Shown: positions 7,140-16,752 of the stretch, in pieces
Numbering within the stretch: position 1 is the stretch's first letter
Layout of the letters: each line of letters opens with the position of its first letter
Assembly: GCA_047975025.1 (NCBI GenBank)
Contig: JBKECY010000052.1
Location: 99,469 to 163,468, forward strand
DNA: 64,000 nucleotides
Reading direction: 5' to 3'
Source of the DNA: JBKECY01 sp047975025
Lineage (GTDB): Bacteria > Bacillota > Clostridia > Lachnospirales > Lachnospiraceae
Translations under genes and position numbers: made by a program
Notes under the pieces: model-generated
Database searches by the model: none
Told to the model about the DNA's origin: nothing
What the model saw: only the letters and a program-made list of their open reading frames with translations

Positions 7140-9704
7140 TTATAGCATATCCGAAGCTTCCGTCTCCTGCGGCATCTTCTGTGCTGCATTTTGTACAGCC
7201 CTTGGAAAGATCAGTGTTACTTTGAACAAATCACCGTCCAGATATAATTGAAACTCCCCGTTTTGCATCTGTGTCAGGCTCTTGGCTATCGAGAGTCCCA
7301 ATCCGCTGCCCTCTGTGGTTCTCGAAACATCGCCCCGTATAAAGCGCTCCGTCAGCTCCTCTTCGGTAATATTAAGCGGCTGCTCGGAAATGTTCTTCAG
7401 TGAGAAACTTACTTGCAGTGCATCCACACTCATATCCGCATAGACTCTGGTGCCTGTCAGAGCGTATTTCGCCGCATTATTATAAATATTTTCCAAAATC
7501 CGCCACATGCGTTTGCCGTCTACGCGAATGTATACAGGCTCCTGAGGCAATGTAAGAATCGTTGTAAGCTGTCTTTCATCAAATTTCTCCTGAAATTCTC
7601 CGGTCGTCTGCTGAATCATTTCCACCAGATTGATGTTCATGTATTCCAGCTCAATATTTCCCGAGCTGATCTTGGATGCTTCTATAATATCCTCTGTCAG
7701 GCTCTTCAACCGCTGTGCCTTGGCTTCGAGCACCGCGATATACCCCTGGGTCTTGGGATCCTGCAGATTTTCCCGCTTCAACAAATCCACATAATTGATG
7801 ATCGAGGTCAGCGGCGTCTTGATATCGTGTGAGACATTTGTAATCAGTTCTGTCTTCATTCGCTCACTTTTCATATTCGCTTCTACCGCTTTGTTAAGCC
7901 CCTCGCTAATCATATTGATTTTTTCCGCCATATGCAGATAATCACCTCTTAGCTTGCCCGTCGGGATTTTATAAGCCAGATCGCCGGCTGCGATTCGCTC
8001 AATTCCTCTGGTGATCTTGGTCTTAGCCGCCGCACTCCAGAGGAGATATACGAAGATTGCAAGGTCAGCCAATACCACCAAAAATATGATAAACCCATTT
8101 TCACTCAGTAACAAAAGCTGCAGCAGCAAAAAACCAATGGCAGAGATAATGGTTTTTACGATATTGCTGCGGTTCCTGAATACATCCCTTACCGTATCAA
8201 ACAGCAGGTAACACAGGCTGTTTTTCCACAGTACTTTTGCTTTAATGCGCCGCACCAGTGTCAGAAATCCCGTCAGGAACGCAGCACAGAAAATCGTGCC
8301 CAGAACGCTGTAATATATGGTCTGTATCACAGGGAACCCGGAGGAAGTCCGCATTTCTTCAATATAACCGCTCTCACCCACACCGACCACACTGATATTC
8401 AGGAGTGCCCAGGCTCCCAGCAGAACTACCGCTGCAATTTCTGTTTTCCATGTATCGAATGCCACCAGATGCAGTTCCTCTTCTCTGGATGTCCGCCCGG
8501 CCACAACAGTCAGCCAGATCAGACCTATGACAAAGCCGAAGCCACACAGTGCGCCAACAAACACCGCCGGGCGCACAAGCGGAGCGTATTGTGAATAATA
8601 CTCATTTCCCTTGTAAAAGCTATCCTGTATCGGGTAGGTGTCATCCACAGCCAGCACAAACGTATAATCCCCCGAAACCACCGCTGTATCACTAAGCAGT
8701 TCCTGCCAATTCTCTTCGTCAAGCGGAACATTTGCTTCGCAGTCCGCACGTTTAGGATTGATTACAACATACTTGCTGTTCGGACTGCTTTTAATCTCCG
8801 CAATATAGGATTCTGCATCTTTATACGATGTAAAGTCTGTTTTATTGCTATATAAAATCTCCTGTTCCCGATCCAAAAGCAGGTATGTAAGATTCGTGTT
8901 TCCTTCCATAAGTGCGGAATAACCGGCTTCGTAGTCTGCAACTGAACCGTATAGATTTTGCAGTACCGTGTGCAGATCTTCCAGAACTTCCTGCAGTCTG
9001 CCATTCCAGTTCTCGTCCTCATTGACTACTTCTAAAATGTTATCGTATCCCACAGGCGCATACCGCTCCTCGATTCCATAAGCCGAGAAATTCCAGCAAT
9101 CCGTATACAGTACCTTGCCCTTCTTATCTTCTATGCCTAAAGAACTCCCCCTTGCAACCATGTCCCCTTGCAGCTCCTCCAGGTAGTACGCGGCATCCGC
9201 TTCTTCCACATCTGAGAATACTAAGGTGCCACTTTCCATCAGTTCTTCGAACTCTTCTATGTAGTAATATTGAAACGTGCCGTCCGGCTTCTGACAGACT
9301 ATGATCTGCTCTCCGTCATACCCATACTCCGCATATTCTTCACTCCATTTTTGAAGCTCAGAAAGTTTATAGAGTATACCTGTTGCTTCCTCCGCATCAC
9401 CTTGTGAATCGGTACCAAATGTCGTGATATCAATTTCTTTGTCCCCATCGAACTTACCGTCTGTTCCATACAATTTTGCATAGGAAATGATGTTAAGTAT
9501 CTGTGACGCTTTTGACTGCATCTCCAGCGAAAAGCTATTTGACTGCGTATAGTCCGATGCATCCTCCTGCAGCAAAAGCTCCTGGGTATCTCGCCCCGGA
9601 TACGATAGGACCAGTGACAAGCATATAATAATTGCCACAACGAACAGATGCATGCATACGATTAAAATCCCCTTACACGCTTTTGTTCTATACCATTTAT
9701 GCAT
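7140..9704 (-). CDS. Membrane sensor histidine kinase with large extracellular domain
   Basis: This 854-residue sensor begins with a transmembrane helix (about 12-34). An extracellular region of roughly 340 acidic residues follows, then several more membrane segments and a HAMP-like stretch (RIAAGDLAYKIPTGKLRGD). The kinase core comes last: phospho-acceptor His626 in NVSHDIKTPLTSI, N-box NIYNNAAKYA near 740 and G-box GSGLGLS near 800. It should autophosphorylate and pass phosphate to the response regulator 12 bp upstream (9717-10412), with which it forms an operon. The organisation resembles VanS-like kinases, although the sensor region is unusually long. The ligand is unknown; cell-envelope stress is a guess. 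ATG 9702-9704 follows GGGAGGAATAAAA. Confidence 0.92.
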   Translation of the reverse strand: MHKWYRTKACKGILIVCMHLFVVAIIICLSLVLSYPGRDTQELLLQEDASDYTQSNSFSLEMQSKASQILNIISYAKLYGTDGKFDGDKEIDITTFGTDSQGDAEEATGILYKLSELQKWSEEYAEYGYDGEQIIVCQKPDGTFQYYYIEEFEELMESGTLVFSDVEEADAAYYLEELQGDMVARGSSLGIEDKKGKVLYTDCWNFSAYGIEERYAPVGYDNILEVVNEDENWNGRLQEVLEDLHTVLQNLYGSVADYEAGYSALMEGNTNLTYLLLDREQEILYSNKTDFTSYKDAESYIAEIKSSPNSKYVVINPKRADCEANVPLDEENWQELLSDTAVVSGDYTFVLAVDDTYPIQDSFYKGNEYYSQYAPLVRPAVFVGALCGFGFVIGLIWLTVVAGRTSREEELHLVAFDTWKTEIAAVVLLGAWALLNISVVGVGESGYIEEMRTSSGFPVIQTIYYSVLGTIFCAAFLTGFLTLVRRIKAKVLWKNSLCYLLFDTVRDVFRNRSNIVKTIISAIGFLLLQLLLLSENGFIIFLVVLADLAIFVYLLWSAAAKTKITRGIERIAAGDLAYKIPTGKLRGDYLHMAEKINMISEGLNKAVEANMKSERMKTELITNVSHDIKTPLTSIINYVDLLKRENLQDPKTQGYIAVLEAKAQRLKSLTEDIIEASKISSGNIELEYMNINLVEMIQQTTGEFQEKFDERQLTTILTLPQEPVYIRVDGKRMWRILENIYNNAAKYALTGTRVYADMSVDALQVSFSLKNISEQPLNITEEELTERFIRGDVSRTTEGSGLGLSIAKSLTQMQNGEFQLYLDGDLFKVTLIFPRAVQNAAQKMPQETEASDML

Positions 9705-9716
9705 TTTTATTCCTCC

Positions 9717-10412
9717 CTAATTCTTATCGACCTTATAGCCTACCCCCCATACGACTTTAAGATATCTTGGTTCTTTTGGATTGATTTCAATCTTCTCTCT
9801 GATATGACGGATATGCACAGCGACCGTATTATCAGCACGAACCGCTGCTTCGTTCCAAATACTTTCATAAATCTGGTCAATAGAAAATACTTTTCCCTGA
9901 TGTTTGACCAGCAAGAGCAGGATGTTGTATTCAATCGGTGTCAATTTGACACTTTCATCATCTACTTTTACTTCCTTTAATTCATCATCAATTGTCAGGC
10001 CTCCCACAGAATAGATCGAGCGCTTCTCCGTATCTACGGAAGCCCCAAGCTTGGTATATCGTCTTAGCTGTGACTTTACTCTGGCCACAAGTTCCAAGGG
10101 ATTAAAAGGTTTCGTTACATAATCGTCGGCGCCGATATTCAGCCCCAGTATCTTATCAGCATCTTCAGATTTTGCTGACAAAATAATAATCGGGATACTA
10201 TTGTCCTCCCGAATTTTAAGTGTTGCCCTGATCCCGTCGAGTCTGGGCATCATAACATCTATCACCAGCAGATGGATCGTCTCCCCTTTAAGCAGCTCGA
10301 TTGCTTCGATCCCATCATATGCCTTAAAGACATGATAGCCTTCCTGTGTCAGATATATTTCAATTGCTTCTACTATTTCTTTGTCGTCATCACACACTAA
10401 AACATTAAACAT
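9717..10412 (-). CDS. OmpR/VanR-type response regulator
   Basis: Start chosen at ATG 10410-10412, preceded by GGAGGTGATGAGA; the ATG two codons earlier is too close to that site. The 231-residue protein has a receiver domain (VLVCDDDKE; phospho-acceptor Asp52 in VIDVMMPRLDG; Lys in DDYVTKPFNPLEL). A winged-helix DNA-binding domain follows (LTPIEYNILLLLVKHQGKVF and AVHIRHIREKIE). It is cotranscribed with the kinase downstream. Targets are not evident in the sequence. Confidence 0.94.
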   Translation of the reverse strand: MFNVLVCDDDKEIVEAIEIYLTQEGYHVFKAYDGIEAIELLKGETIHLLVIDVMMPRLDGIRATLKIREDNSIPIIILSAKSEDADKILGLNIGADDYVTKPFNPLELVARVKSQLRRYTKLGASVDTEKRSIYSVGGLTIDDELKEVKVDDESVKLTPIEYNILLLLVKHQGKVFSIDQIYESIWNEAAVRADNTVAVHIRHIREKIEINPKEPRYLKVVWGVGYKVDKN

Positions 10413-10430
10413 TCTCATCACCTCCCCTGT

Positions 10431-10459
10431 ATTATACAAGAATATCAGTCCTTTTTTAA
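10431..10459 (-). promoter_or_regulatory. Promoter of the response regulator/kinase operon
   Basis: Minus-strand TATAAT (10431-10436) with TTAAAA (10454-10459) at 17 bp. The predicted start falls just before the ribosome site, so the leader is very short. Confidence 0.6.
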
Positions 10460-10565
10460 GATAGAGTTCAGAAATTTCTTAAGATTCTATAAATTATCTT
10501 TTTCACAGCACTTTGGGATACGCTGTGTTATACTGTACATAATGATAAGAAAGGATGGGTTTACT

Positions 10566-11604
10566 ATGGAACAGACCACTTCTACCACTGCTTCAACTGC
10601 GACTTTAGAGATCTTCGAATATTCCAAAGACAGCTGTTCTTACCGTACCGTTGCTGTCCAAAGTCCCGCTGCGCTTTCACAGCTTCCGGCGACTCCCGGC
10701 TCTACGGTCCGCTGGCTTCATATATATGGTATCTTCGAGGATACGCCTGTCATTCAGGAATCGGGTTTCCTAGAAGAACTAGGCCGGACATTTTCCATCC
10801 ACCCACTGGTAATTCATAACATTCCTGATCAGACGCTGCGCCCTAAGGTCGAGGAATATTCTAATCTGCTGCATCTGATCGGAAAGCTGATTTATTATAA
10901 AGAAGGGGAGCTGCAGTTTGAGCACATCAATTATCTGCTGGGTGCCGATTATATAATTACCATCAGTGAAACAAGGGTCGCGCTGTTTGACCCGATTCGC
11001 GAACATATAAAAAAGCACCGCCACCAAAGCCCGCGAGCTTGGTGCCGATTACCTGTTGTACCTGTTATTGGATTCTATGGTCGATGGCTATTTTGATACA
11101 TTGGAGACTCTGACAGAAAAAATCGATGAATTAGAGGACAAGGTCATGCAGGACACATCCAGTGAATATCTGCAGGACATTCGTGAAATCAAAAAATCCC
11201 TGCTGCGAGTCAACAAATATATCTGGCCGCTGCGGGATGTTGCCGCTTTATTGGGCAAGGATTCCACAAATCTGGTCACAGCCGGAAGCGAACCGTACTA
11301 CCGGGATGTCTATTCCCATATCGTTCAGGCAATCGACTCTACCGAAACGTGCCGCGAGCTGCTGTCAAGCTTGACAGACCTGCATCTGTCCAACACCAGC
11401 TACCGGCTGAACAACATTATGAAGGTGCTGACGATTTTTTCGACCATCTTCATGCCGCTGTCTTTTATTGCCGGTATCTATGGTATGAACTTTGTGGATA
11501 TGCCGGAGCTGGGGCTGGCTTGGGGGTATCCTGTGGTGCTGTTGGTGATGCTGGCAATTGCGCTGTGGATGATTTATTTCTTTAAGAAGAAGAAATGGTT
11601 TTAA
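10566..11604 (+). pseudogene. corA: CorA-family divalent cation transporter, broken by a +1 frameshift
   Basis: Two overlapping reading frames together encode one CorA protein. The first, from ATG 10566, carries the soluble domain to about 11025 (ISETRVALFDPIREHIKKHR). The second supplies KARELGADYLLYLLLDSMVD, the long helix and the two C-terminal membrane segments with YGMNF, ending at 11604. The switch needs removal of one C in CCACC at 11021-11025. CorA channels move Mg2+, Co2+ or Ni2+ across the membrane as pentamers. As read, translation stops at 11096 before the pore, so the product would be inactive. A single-base sequencing error is an equally good explanation. A likely promoter is the extended -10 TGT-TATACT just before 10542. 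Confidence 0.85.
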
Positions 11605-11662
11605 TATATTTTTTTAATATTTTTTATATTTAGGAACATTTTGTATCTTTTTCGTGTTTTTA

Positions 11663-11691
11663 TTGACATTTGGAGACGATTATTATACTAT
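11663..11691 (+). promoter_or_regulatory. Putative promoter of the ATPase/TOPRIM pair
   Basis: TTGACA at 11663-11668. TACTAT at 11686-11691 gives a 17-bp spacer; TATACT at 11684-11689 gives 15 bp. The surrounding sequence is very AT-rich. Confidence 0.55.
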
Positions 11692-11714
11692 GCTTGTATG
11701 AAAGGAGTATTTCT

Positions 11715-13118
11715 ATGAAAAACTCAATCGTCCGCATATGTTCAATCGAACTAAGAGGCTTCAAGAATATTCAGCATGGGCTGATAGAAATGCCCTCCTC
11801 TTTGAATCATGCTATTTTCTCCACCACCTCAGATCTTCTGGGTATTTACGGACAAAATGGTTCCGGCAAAACTGCGGTAATTGAAGCAATGGAATTTATC
11901 CAACTTCTTTTGATTGGAAATCCACTTCCTGCTGAAGCGATTCACTACATTTCTAAAGAAACAGATACTTGCACCATAACTGTTACCTTTTCCGTTACAT
12001 ATCAGGAAAAAGCATCGAAGGTTGAGTATTCGGTTTCCTTAAAGCGTCTTGATAATAATTCTTTTGAAATCTCTCAGGAGTCTCTTAAAGACAGCGTTTG
12101 GCTTGATTTTGCTTTTAAAAACAAACGAACACTCATTAACCTTGCTATTTCAGATAATGTCATAACACTTACGCCAAAGTTTCGTTATAACAGTCTTATT
12201 AGCGCCAAGAAGAATAATGAAGTCAACTTGAAAGTAGCCCAAAAAATAGCTCAAAAAGAACTAACTTCCTTTATCTTTAGCAAGGAAAGCAGAAAACTTT
12301 TTTTGTCATCATCCGAAGAGATGATTGAAGACTATGCTTATATTATACTGGCACTCCATAGATATGCCTGTATCAATCTTTTCGTTATTTCAAATGCCCA
12401 TACCGGCAGTATTAGTATGAATTTTTTACTTCCTTTTGCATTTCGCCTTGATATGGGAACTACCGTTACCAAAGGAAATTTACCGATACGATTAGATGCC
12501 CCTTCCTTGATATCTAAGGAGCATTACTCGATTGTGCGCGAAATCGTTTCTGAAATGAATATAGTATTACATACACTTATTCCAGGACTTTCAATTGGCA
12601 TACATGATTTTGAAGAACAACTTCTGGAAGCTGGAACTAGCGGGTACAAAATTCAGTTAGTTTCACAGCGAGGAGATATAACGATTCCCCTGCAATACGA
12701 GTCCGAAGGAATTTTAAAGATCATTTCTATACTTAATGCATTAATGTGCGTATACACAAACTCCTCCATGTGTCTCATGATTGATGAATTAGATTCAGGA
12801 ATTTATGAATATTTGTTGGGTGAACTTCTTTCAGTCTTTGAGAAGGGAGCAAAAGGACAGTTAATCTTCACATCTCACAATCTTCGCCCCTTGGAAATGC
12901 TAAACAAATCAAGTATTATTTTTTCAACAACAAATCCGAAGCAGCGTTATATCCGATTACAAAATGTCAAAACAAACAATAATTTGCGTGATCTGTACCT
13001 TCGCAGTATCACTTTAGGCGGACAAAAAGAAGATGTATATGACGAAACCGATGCTGTAGAAATAGGTCGTGCATTTAGACGCGCCGGAAAGGTGGTTCCT
13101 TTTGCCGAAGAAAGTTAA
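11715..13118 (+). CDS. AAA/ABC-type ATPase, probable defence effector subunit
   Basis: Start chosen at ATG 11715 behind AAAGGAG; the upstream in-frame ATG at 11670 lacks a site. The 467-residue protein begins RICSIELRGFKNIQ, as in RecF/OLD/SMC-like ATPases. It has Walker A GQNGSGKT (46-53), an ABC-like signature SEG (330-332), Walker B CLMIDELD (353-360) and switch His in TSHNL (386-390). The middle is a poorly conserved insert. It overlaps the downstream TOPRIM-like gene by 17 bp. ATPase plus TOPRIM is the plan of OLD/Gabija GajA, and as separate genes of AbiL, RloAB and PARIS systems. The DNA is visibly more AT-rich than its neighbours, which supports acquisition by transfer. I cannot assign it to a named system. 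Confidence 0.85.
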   Translation: MKNSIVRICSIELRGFKNIQHGLIEMPSSLNHAIFSTTSDLLGIYGQNGSGKTAVIEAMEFIQLLLIGNPLPAEAIHYISKETDTCTITVTFSVTYQEKASKVEYSVSLKRLDNNSFEISQESLKDSVWLDFAFKNKRTLINLAISDNVITLTPKFRYNSLISAKKNNEVNLKVAQKIAQKELTSFIFSKESRKLFLSSSEEMIEDYAYIILALHRYACINLFVISNAHTGSISMNFLLPFAFRLDMGTTVTKGNLPIRLDAPSLISKEHYSIVREIVSEMNIVLHTLIPGLSIGIHDFEEQLLEAGTSGYKIQLVSQRGDITIPLQYESEGILKIISILNALMCVYTNSSMCLMIDELDSGIYEYLLGELLSVFEKGAKGQLIFTSHNLRPLEMLNKSSIIFSTTNPKQRYIRLQNVKTNNNLRDLYLRSITLGGQKEDVYDETDAVEIGRAFRRAGKVVPFAEES

Positions 13119-13785
13119 AAAGGTGATTTTGTTTATTGTCGAAGGTCCTACTGAAGAAACCTCATTAAGTCCCATATGTAAAAAGATATTTCAAAGAGAA
13201 GATGTCCGGTTTCATGTTGTACATGGCGACATAACCACAGCACAAGAAATTGGTAGTACAAATGCAGTTACAGAAGTAACTAAACACATATGTTTAGAAA
13301 TGGAGCGCTACGGTTTCCGGCGCTCCGACATTCTAAAAATCATTCATATTATTGACACTGATGGTTCCTTCATTCCCGATTCATGTGTAAAGTTAGGAAC
13401 TGAGCAGAAAATTCACTATGAAGCAACTGAGATCAGAACATCAAATCCACAGACAATCCGGAATCGGAATCACAAAAAGTCTTCTGTCATACAACGTCTC
13501 TATTCCACTAACAAAATCGGAACAATCCCTTATAAAATCTATTACTTTTCCAGAAATATGGAACATGTATTGCATAATATCAGCATAGCATTATCTGATG
13601 ACAAAAAAACTGAATATGCAGACCTCTTCGCCGATAAATACACAAATAACACCGAAGATTTTATACATTTCCTCACATATTCAGAATTTTCAACACCCGG
13701 AAGTTATTTAGAAAGCTGGAAGTATATTTTTTCCGGACTTAACTCTTTACAGCGTCACTCCAATATCCATCTTCTCTTTTCTTAG
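13102..13785 (+). CDS. TOPRIM-like putative nuclease partner of the ATPase
   Basis: The most likely start is TTG 13102, six bases after AAAGGTGG; an ATG in the same frame at 13069 lies deeper inside the ATPase gene. The 227-residue protein opens KKVILFIVEGPTEETSL, whose EG resembles the first acidic motif of TOPRIM folds. HIIDTDGSF matches the later DxD motif. These residues would bind Mg2+ for DNA or RNA cleavage. The 17-bp overlap with the ATPase gene implies co-translation and a joint complex. RloB-like or AbiLii-like identity is possible but not provable by eye. It ends 78 bp before the convergent alcohol dehydrogenase gene, and no hairpin is seen between them. Confidence 0.75.
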   Translation: MPKKVKKVILFIVEGPTEETSLSPICKKIFQREDVRFHVVHGDITTAQEIGSTNAVTEVTKHICLEMERYGFRRSDILKIIHIIDTDGSFIPDSCVKLGTEQKIHYEATEIRTSNPQTIRNRNHKKSSVIQRLYSTNKIGTIPYKIYYFSRNMEHVLHNISIALSDDKKTEYADLFADKYTNNTEDFIHFLTYSEFSTPGSYLESWKYIFSGLNSLQRHSNIHLLFS

Positions 13786-13862
13786 ATTCTTATCTGTTCT
13801 TCATTTTATATTCAACAAAATTCCCTGCTGAGAACATCTTGTACACATCACCATTATTTATA

Positions 13863-15038
13863 TCAAAGCATGAGACGATAAATCGCCTCCACATCAGACT
13901 CTGTCAGATTAACAAACCCACCGATATTTCCTGCACGTCCATTTCCATAGCACGCAATATGTGCTATCTGCGGAATATCTTCTTCTCTGGCACCAAGTTC
14001 TGCGAAGTTTCCTGGCATTCCGATAGACTTCAGAAAGCTTCTAAAGGCTCTGATTCCTGCACGTGCAGTATTCTCCGGATGCGCAAAATCCATCTGGCAC
14101 CCCCATACGCGTACCGCCAGCTGCGCAAAACGATTCACATCATGTTTCAAATTATAGGTCATCCAGGCCGGGAATACGACCGCAAGCCCCGCACCATGTG
14201 CACAGTCATACATCGCCGAGAGTTCATGTTCAATTTCATGGCTCGCCCAGTCCTGTACTCTGCCCACTCCGCAAGAATTGTTGTGTGCCATCATCCCCGC
14301 CCACATTATATTGGCCTGTGCCTGATAGTTCTCTGGATCCTGTATGACTCGCGGTGCCTCGTACACCATCGTCAGCAGCAGTCCTTCCAGCATACGATCC
14401 GTCACCTCTACCTCTGTCGTAGTCGTAAAATACCGCTCCAGCAAATGCGCCATGATGTCGGTAATGCCACAAGCGATCTGATACACAGGCAGCGTTTGTG
14501 TCAATGCCGGATTCAGGATTGAAAAAGCCGGTCGCAGCGCTTCTCCGCTTGCTCCTCTTTTGTACATCCCATCTTCGTTGGTAATCACTGAGTCGGGCGA
14601 ACCTTCACTACCCGCTGCCGAAATTGTCAGAATTGTCCCCACCGGAAGCGCTTTTTCAATCGGCTTGCCCTGATAGAAATCCCAGAAATCACCATCATAT
14701 ACTGTACCTGCAGCAATGGCTTTCGCTGAATCTATGGTGCTTCCACCACCTACTGCCAGCACAAAATCCACTTTTTCACGGCGGCACAACTCAATTCCTT
14801 CATATACCAGACCGCTTCTGGGATTCGGCTTCACGCCTCCCAGTTCAATAAACTCAATACCGCCGGCGCTCAGAGATTCCTTGACACACCCTAAAAGTCC
14901 GGAACGTACTACGGAACCTCCTCCGTAGTGAATCAGTACTTTGCTGCCGCCAAAGCGTGTTACATACTTACCTGTGTTTTGCTCTTGCTCCTTACCAAAT
15001 ACAAAATATGTGGGACTGTAAAATGTAAAATTCTCCAT
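13863..15038 (-). CDS. Iron-containing alcohol dehydrogenase (BdhA/YqhD-like)
   Basis: The 391-residue enzyme carries the group III dinucleotide motif GGGSTIDSAKAIA. Metal ligands are visible in CGITDIMAHLLERYF, ASHEIEHELS and CAHGAGLAVVFPA. Such enzymes reduce aldehydes to alcohols with NAD(P)H. Lying 9 bp after the xylulokinase-like gene, it probably clears a short aldehyde, such as glycolaldehyde or glyceraldehyde, released by the aldolase of the same regulon; that role is inferred. The start ATG 15036-15038 follows a weak AAGGAG site that overlaps the upstream gene's end. Confidence 0.92.
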   Translation of the reverse strand: MENFTFYSPTYFVFGKEQEQNTGKYVTRFGGSKVLIHYGGGSVVRSGLLGCVKESLSAGGIEFIELGGVKPNPRSGLVYEGIELCRREKVDFVLAVGGGSTIDSAKAIAAGTVYDGDFWDFYQGKPIEKALPVGTILTISAAGSEGSPDSVITNEDGMYKRGASGEALRPAFSILNPALTQTLPVYQIACGITDIMAHLLERYFTTTTEVEVTDRMLEGLLLTMVYEAPRVIQDPENYQAQANIMWAGMMAHNNSCGVGRVQDWASHEIEHELSAMYDCAHGAGLAVVFPAWMTYNLKHDVNRFAQLAVRVWGCQMDFAHPENTARAGIRAFRSFLKSIGMPGNFAELGAREEDIPQIAHIACYGNGRAGNIGGFVNLTESDVEAIYRLML

Positions 15039-15047
15039 AGCTTCTCC

Positions 15048-16595
15048 TTATCGTTTCCCTGAACCAACATTAGATTTTCCAGCTGCTTTTTGATAAAACC
15101 CTTTTAACGCAAAATAACATTCATCGAACATCTCTTTGACCGGTGTGTATGCCTGAACTGCCTGCATGTCGGGCTCATGCACCGACTGAATCTCAATGAA
15201 TCTGTCAATAACAGAAAAATCCTTGAACAGCCCGCATCCTACACCTCCGGTCACAGCGGCTCCCATAGAGCCTGCTTCCTCCAACAGAGTTGGTACTTGT
15301 ATCCGGGCATTATAGATATCTGCCATCATCTGCCGCCATATAGCACCTTTGGCTCCGCCTCCCAATACCATAATCTCATCAATTTTTGTCTGTTGCCGCA
15401 AGATATCCAATACAATTGATAAATTCATAGTAACACCTTCTAAGACACTGCGCAACAAGTCATTTCTGGTATTCTCCGGCTTTAGCCCTACCCAGGCTCC
15501 TTTTGCATCCGAATCCCATCTTGGTGCTCTTTCTCCTAAAAGATAAGGCAGGAATAGAATTCCATTGGCGCCTGCCGGACTATCGGCAATTTCCTCATTA
15601 ATGTAATCATACGGTGATTTTCCATCCAGTTTTGCGTTATACGATTCCATTCTGCACACCGTATTCTTAAGCCAGTTATAGGCACCGCCTGCATACTGCA
15701 TAGTACCGTTAGGTGCATAAAGTCCCGGAATCATATGCGCCCAGGTAACTGTCCTCATCTGCTCATCAAACAGCGGCTTTTCAGAAGTAGTTGTAATCCA
15801 GGCAGACGTCCCCATACAGCAAAACGTCTTGCCCGGGGCAATGGAGCCTGCTCCCACATTCGTTGCTACTCCGTCACCGCCGCCAAGTACAACCGGCGTT
15901 CCTTCAGCCAGTCCGGTTGCCAATGCCGCACTTTTGGTTACTTTTCCCGCAATAAAAGTAGAGGGCTTTACCTCCGGTAGTTTGTCCGGTTCTATGCCCG
16001 CATACTCCAGAATTTCTTCTGACCACGCAAAACGGTTCAAATCAAAGCAGCCATTACTGTTTCCATCTGAATAGTCTGTGTAGAAATTACCGGTCAGCTG
16101 CAGGACAATATAGTCTTTTGCATTCAGCGTCTTGTATGTCTGCTCGTAGATTTCAGGTTGGTTATCCCGTATCCACATTAGTTTCTGAATTCCATAGGAT
16201 GCTGTATTACGATGCCCGACTATATGATAGAAGTCCCATTGGGACATGTGTTCTTCAATTTGTGCCACCTGTGCTTTGGCTCGTTGATCTGCCCAAATCA
16301 TAGAAGGTCTGAGCGGCCTGCCTTGCCGGTCCACACACAAGCATCCCATCATCTGTCCGCTAAAGCTGACTGCGGCTATATCTGCCGGAGCAACCGCCGT
16401 TTCCGTCAGCAATTGCCGGGTCGTATGACAGACCGCATTCCACCAGTCATCTGCATCCTGCTCCACCCATGTTGCATTAAAATAATGAGCATCATACGAA
16501 AACACTGCGCTTCCAATCATTGCTCCATTCTCCGAGAAAAGTGTTGCTTTATTTCCCGACGTTCCTAAATCATGTGCTAAAATATACTTTTGCAT
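15048..16595 (-). CDS. FGGY-family carbohydrate kinase, xylulokinase-like
   Basis: The 515-residue kinase has the FGGY landmarks in order: phosphate-1 loop DLGTSGNKATL at 10-20, FSGQMMG, MIWADQRA, the catalytic Asp in GGGDGVATNVGAG, LPYLLGERAPRWD, and the adenosine motif GGGAKGAIWRQMM. It transfers phosphate from ATP to a ketose or polyol. Xylulose is the closest guess, since neighbours include polyol dehydrogenases, but L-ribulose, erythrulose or a sugar acid cannot be excluded. It is the first gene of a two-gene operon with the iron alcohol dehydrogenase. GntR-type operator A lies 63 bp upstream of its start, so it probably belongs to the regulon described for 16753-17502. Confidence 0.9.
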   Translation of the reverse strand: MQKYILAHDLGTSGNKATLFSENGAMIGSAVFSYDAHYFNATWVEQDADDWWNAVCHTTRQLLTETAVAPADIAAVSFSGQMMGCLCVDRQGRPLRPSMIWADQRAKAQVAQIEEHMSQWDFYHIVGHRNTASYGIQKLMWIRDNQPEIYEQTYKTLNAKDYIVLQLTGNFYTDYSDGNSNGCFDLNRFAWSEEILEYAGIEPDKLPEVKPSTFIAGKVTKSAALATGLAEGTPVVLGGGDGVATNVGAGSIAPGKTFCCMGTSAWITTTSEKPLFDEQMRTVTWAHMIPGLYAPNGTMQYAGGAYNWLKNTVCRMESYNAKLDGKSPYDYINEEIADSPAGANGILFLPYLLGERAPRWDSDAKGAWVGLKPENTRNDLLRSVLEGVTMNLSIVLDILRQQTKIDEIMVLGGGAKGAIWRQMMADIYNARIQVPTLLEEAGSMGAAVTGGVGCGLFKDFSVIDRFIEIQSVHEPDMQAVQAYTPVKEMFDECYFALKGFYQKAAGKSNVGSGKR

Positions 16596-16657
16596 ACTCC
16601 CTCCATCTCGCTTGTAACGGCGTACCTTATATGACTGATATTTTTTAGTAGCAATAT

Positions 16658-16677
16658 TGTAATGTACCTACATTGCA
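16658..16677. promoter_or_regulatory. GntR-regulon operator, site A
   Basis: TGTAATGTA-CC-TACATTGCA is an inverted repeat with 8 of 9 pairs. The core TAATGT-ACCT-ACATTG (16660-16675) matches the other sites. On the minus strand it lies in the spacer between TTGGGA and TACAAT (18 bp), a possible promoter of the kinase gene. CAATAT follows the right half on the minus strand, as it does at sites B and E. Confidence 0.75.
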
Positions 16678-16707
16678 GATCCCAAGTTACCCTTTTACCT
16701 TTATTTT

Positions 16708-16740
16708 GCAGGAGGAGCTAAACAGCAAGCTCCCCCCTGC
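16708..16740 (-). terminator. Hairpin after the gntR-type gene
   Basis: GCAGGAGGAGCT pairs with AGCTCCCCCCTGC with one bulge and an 8-nt loop. No real T-run follows on the minus strand, so termination is uncertain. It lies 12 bp past the regulator's stop and could insulate it from the kinase operon. Confidence 0.45.
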
Positions 16741-16752
16741 CTGCATTACTTC

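Noticed and set aside
7413..7832. Plus-strand open frame of 139 codons inside the sensor-kinase region
   Set aside because: It is the complement of the kinase catalytic domain and has no independent coding features.
11021..11031. Programmed +1 frameshift in corA
   Set aside because: No slippery codon, stimulatory stem-loop or internal ribosome-like site is visible, and CorA proteins are not known to need frameshifting.
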